A stretch of 64,000 nt of DNA, taken from positions 8,458,371 through 8,522,370 of the forward strand of contig CM066912.1 in the NCBI GenBank assembly GCA_033964015.1, given 5' to 3'. Under the pieces are notes generated by a model, which was given only the letters and a program-made list of their open reading frames with translations, was not told the origin of the DNA and did no database searches. Positions 61,060 through 64,000 of the stretch are shown here, one piece after another. The position numbers and the translations under genes were made by a program. The DNA comes from Scolanthus callimorphus. Lineage: Eukaryota > Cnidaria > Anthozoa > Actiniaria > Edwardsiidae. The stretch's first letter is position 1; every line of letters starts with the position of its first letter.

Positions 61060-61390
61060 TATTAAATGGCCGCGCGGAGATACGAATTTTATCTTCGAGT
61101 GTTGAAAATTTATCTCACGAGTGAGCGCAGCAAACGAGTGAGATCAATTTTTGACACGAGAAGATAAAATTCGTATCTCCAAGCGGTCATGTAATGTTCT
61201 GTTTATTATATAAACATCAATGAAATACCAAATTCAAATTTTATTTGAATTAAGCTTAAAAATCGAGCATTCAGCAAAGGCAAGTGTGTTATTTTCACAT
61301 GTGAAAATAACATGTATTTTCACGTGTGAAGATATCAAGTTTTCGCGCGGGAGATCACCTGGTATTTCATTGGTGTTTATATAATAATAA
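61060..61390. repeat. Dispersed repeat shared with 37480-37720
   Basis: The longer copy, with internal inverted motifs (AGATAAAATTCGTATCTCC against AGATACGAATTTTATCTTC). It is probably a non-autonomous DNA element; terminal duplications were not resolved. Confidence 0.75.
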
Positions 61391-62984
61391 GTGATAACGT
61401 CCAGCAACAACATTTTTTTCAAAATCTGTTCAATTTTTTACTCTGCGAATATTTCGCAGCTTGGTACTAAAGCTGACTTCAGTCAATACTTAATAAAAAT
61501 TTTGGCGCGCTTCGCGCGCACGAAGAATAACATCTAATATGCGTTTTGAGTTTTTTGACGAGAAAAAATAAGCCCTCCCTACAATGATAGTCCTGCCAGG
61601 CAATCTCTATTTTCGAAAGAAGACCCCTTAGGTAAGCGTGAGTTCAACGTTTGCTTACAAGCATAGAAATTCGTCATTTGGGCCGCGCTTCACCCACATG
61701 GATAATAATAAGTTCGTCATTTGCGGCGCATAGTTGCGCGCATGAAAAATATGACCTAAAGGCTCAGGAGCCCTTCACTAGGAGCTTTCATCATAGTTAG
61801 CGTATTTAATTCCTGGGTAGCCTGCTTGCAGGCGGTAGATAGTGATTTTTTCCGTGAAGAAAGCCGAGTTTCATATCGCCGGGCGCCATCTTGGATATTT
61901 TGGTCGCGCGGCCTGGGATCGAACAAAAAATACGAAGGGTAGGGGGGTCGGAAAGAAAAAGGAATCAGAAACCCCGTCTGCTGGTGGACGGGATTCAAAA
62001 AATAAAACTGAAAATTCCCCGCCCCCGGGCTGGCAAAAATGCAAAATATCCCACGGCGGGGAACACAAAAAGCGGAAAAATGCCCCACCCCCGGGACGAG
62101 AAAAAGACAGTAAGATTCCATCGACTCTTCTGTGTGACAAAGCTTCACAACAAAAACTTTAACTCAATTTATACTGTCCGAGCATTTATAATTCGTTTTT
62201 AAATGTACTTTAGTCTTCTCGTCTTTGAACGAGTATATATATAAATAAAGAAGTGAAACTAAGGTATTAGTACAATATCGGTAGCCATTCCTAGGCCATT
62301 CGCGGTTGTAGCCATGCTTTGGCCGGAATCTCTCAATGCGAAATTTACCCTTTATTCTATTTGCAGAGCAACTATTTCACAGTTATGTTACTTGACTTTT
62401 GCGAAATTGGAACTCTGTTTATAGTGTCAATTCATTTTTATGTTTTTCCACTGAGACGAAATTGCGAAATCTGTTTCTTCTCTATAGAAGACGTTAACTG
62501 CGAAATGTGCAAATGTGTCTTCCCCAAACGTGGTGTATACGGGCCATGCTCTGCAGTATATTTTATGACGTTAATTTCTGTTAAAATGGGACATTGTAAC
62601 TGCCGTTACTAAGTTAAGTATATGCTTGTTTTCTTTTAATGAACCAGTTTCAAAAAAATGTAGCCGAGTTCAGTTAGTCTGAAATAATGTCTTACTTTTA
62701 CTTACTTTCTTATGTCTAAACTCTAGGGGCGTAGCTAAAGGAAGGGGAGGGGGAAAGGGAGGGGGAAGGGGTCCTCGGGTGGATGGTTTTGAGACGAAAA
62801 ATAAAACAAACATTAAAGAAACAATCAACAAAAAATGTTAGGGCCATCATAAATTTTCAGTGGTTGTGACCCCCACCACCCCTCCCACCATTCCCCCTCC
62901 CCATTTCTCAAATGCTAGCTACGAAACAGCTACGAAACTCCACAGTTCATAAAGCACTATTACTTCACTTTCGCTGCCCAACAA

Positions 62985-63225
62985 AAAGAGCCTATATTGT
63001 CAGCCACCATTTTGACAGCATAGCAACATACCAAGTCGGAGAAAGCATCCATTTCCATCAGTTGATTTAGAGAATATAGAGCAATTGTCTCGATTGAATT
63101 TGGGAAATCAAATCTGAAACTTTGTTTTTGACTCTTGATTTAGAGATTTCTACACGTAATTCATCTTCTAATACTGAATGGAAACAATAACAAAGGAGTG
63201 GCTGACACAGGCTCTTTAAACCACT
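62985..63225. repeat. Dispersed repeat shared with 44870-45000 and 49320-49385
   Basis: CACCATTTTGACAGCATAGC and CAAGTCGGAGAAAGCATCCA appear in inverse form near 44915-44965. GGCTGACACAGGCTCTTTA occurs here and at about 49370. It is probably a dispersed non-autonomous element. Confidence 0.75.
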
Positions 63226-63240
63226 AGCTAATACAACAGT

Positions 63241-63342
63241 TCACAAGGCCTGTTCACTTGGTGTTGTGAGTCCTGGTTGAAGGCTTGGTGTGGCTCCACT
63301 GCTACTCATGCTCATCAGCAAGTCTTCCATTATGTTGAAGCC
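63241..63342 (-). CDS. Terminal coding exon of an unidentified upstream gene
   Basis: A minus-strand acceptor with a pyrimidine tract (CTTCAATTTCCCTAG) opens a frame that reads GFNIMEDLLMSMSSSGATPS and then LQPGLTTPSEQAL before a TGA at 63241-63243. The last 34 residues are low-complexity and rich in Ser, Pro and Thr, as is common at protein C-termini. I do not recognise the gene. The rest lies to the right of the window. No clear polyadenylation signal was found just downstream. Confidence 0.5.
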   Translation of the reverse strand, partial: GFNIMEDLLMSMSSSGATPSLQPGLTTPSEQAL

Positions 63343-63515
63343 CTAGGGAAATTGAAGAACAAAAGTTATTTTAAATTTTACTATTAAAATAATAACAAGG
63401 GGGGTCAAGCGATGGTACTCTGGGGGTACTCCTCTCCACCCCCAACAATATCACACTTGTTGGTACCTTTAAGGGGTCAAAATCAACTAAGTCACACCCT
63501 TTTTGATACCTTTTA

Positions 63516-63935
63516 GGGAGCGTTCATTATTTAGAGGCAGGGAGGGGGTGGATGATTTTAAGGAGGGTTATTGATTTTTGGTAGGCGCCCAAGGAGGGGT
63601 TATGAAATATCCACACTGAAAAAAGGAGGGGTCATCGAAAGTATAAGATGATTCTTTCATTTTACTAAACTACGATTTTCTTTATTAAAGTCAGAGATTT
63701 TGCTTAGTTTTAGACACTTTCTATAGTGGAACGGGCTCCGCCATGTGGTAGCCAGGCGAGCAGATGCTCAATTCAAAATGCTGTTATTTGAAAGGAGGGG
63801 TTATCAGATTTTGTGCAACAGTAGAGGAGGAGTCACAGAAAGCTACCACCTGGAGGAGAGGGGGTTATGCACTAATGCTGTTTGAAGCTACAAAATCATC
63901 CACCCCCACCCTGCCTCTAAATAATGAACACTCCC
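63516..63935. mobile_element. PIF/Harbinger-like miniature element nested in another repeat
   Basis: Ends GGGAGCGTTCATTATTTAGA and TAAATAATGAACACTCCC are inverted and flanked by TTA on both sides. A 3-bp TTA duplication with GGG-starting ends is the pattern of PIF/Harbinger elements. It interrupts a repeat whose uninterrupted form is seen at 54440-54590. Confidence 0.8.
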
Positions 63936-64000
63936 TTAGGGGTAAAAACAAAAGTCTCCAAGGAGCACCCCTGCCAAAAAATAGGGGAGTCCCCCCACCC

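Larger units (their letters stand above)
60190..63240. other. Intergenic stretch between DNAH1 and the next gene
   Basis: It holds the repeats listed separately (60605-60745, 61060-61390), a fragment related to the 2-kb transposon near 61815-62110 (CTGCTTGCAGGCG, GCGCCATCTTGGAT, GTCTGCTGGTGGACGGGATT), and a segment (62985-63220) shared with 44880-44990. No convincing coding exon is seen. Confidence 0.5.

Noticed and set aside
62319..62612. 97-codon plus-strand frame with several Cys residues
   Set aside because: It lacks a signal peptide, splice context or known domain, and the DNA has repeated GCGAAAT motifs typical of a degenerate repeat.

Overview
This is eukaryotic, intron-rich genomic DNA, most likely from an anthozoan cnidarian (coral or sea anemone). 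That placement is an inference from the dense small non-autonomous DNA transposons, the TGACGTCA-rich repeats, the intron sizes and the strongly conserved ciliary gene; no species can be named from the sequence alone.

One gene dominates the window: the 5' part of an axonemal dynein heavy chain, best matched to DNAH1, on the minus strand. I could reconstruct 28 coding exons from the start codon near 59848 to the exon ending at 9149. Together they encode about 1,614 residues: the N-terminal tail, the linker, and the AAA1 module through its Walker A (GPAGTGKT, exon 26) and Walker B (CFDEF, exon 28) motifs. The remaining dynein motor exons must lie beyond position 1. A consensus RFX X-box (60052-60065) sits about 200 bp upstream of the start codon, as expected for a cilium gene. 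The last exon of another minus-strand gene lies at 63241-63342.

The unusual feature is in the introns. Four exons (18, 22, 26, 28) have an exon-intron junction that was copied into a tandem array next to the real junction. Exon 22's last 47 bp plus its 5' splice site form a 71-bp unit repeated about 290 times over 20.6 kb (16003-36633). Exon 28's last 34 bp plus its 5' splice site form a 44-bp unit repeated about 126 times (1598-9182), split by a 2-kb inverted-repeat transposon with an 8-bp target-site duplication. Exon 26's head plus its 3' splice site form a 104-bp unit present about 7 times. Exon 18's tail plus its 5' splice site form a 76-bp unit present 4 times, with a further relic downstream. 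The gene therefore carries more than 400 decoy splice sites, and use of any decoy next to the true site adds a stop codon.

The other introns hold miniature inverted-repeat elements, several in two or more copies within the window, a broken LINE reverse-transcriptase fragment (40020-40745), homopolymer tracts, and a possible small plus-strand secreted-protein gene (41972-42193) whose TATA-containing upstream region is duplicated 1,360 bp away. Three single-base losses break the dynein reading frame in exons 11, 18 and 19. They look like consensus errors in a long-read assembly, but a decaying allele cannot be excluded.
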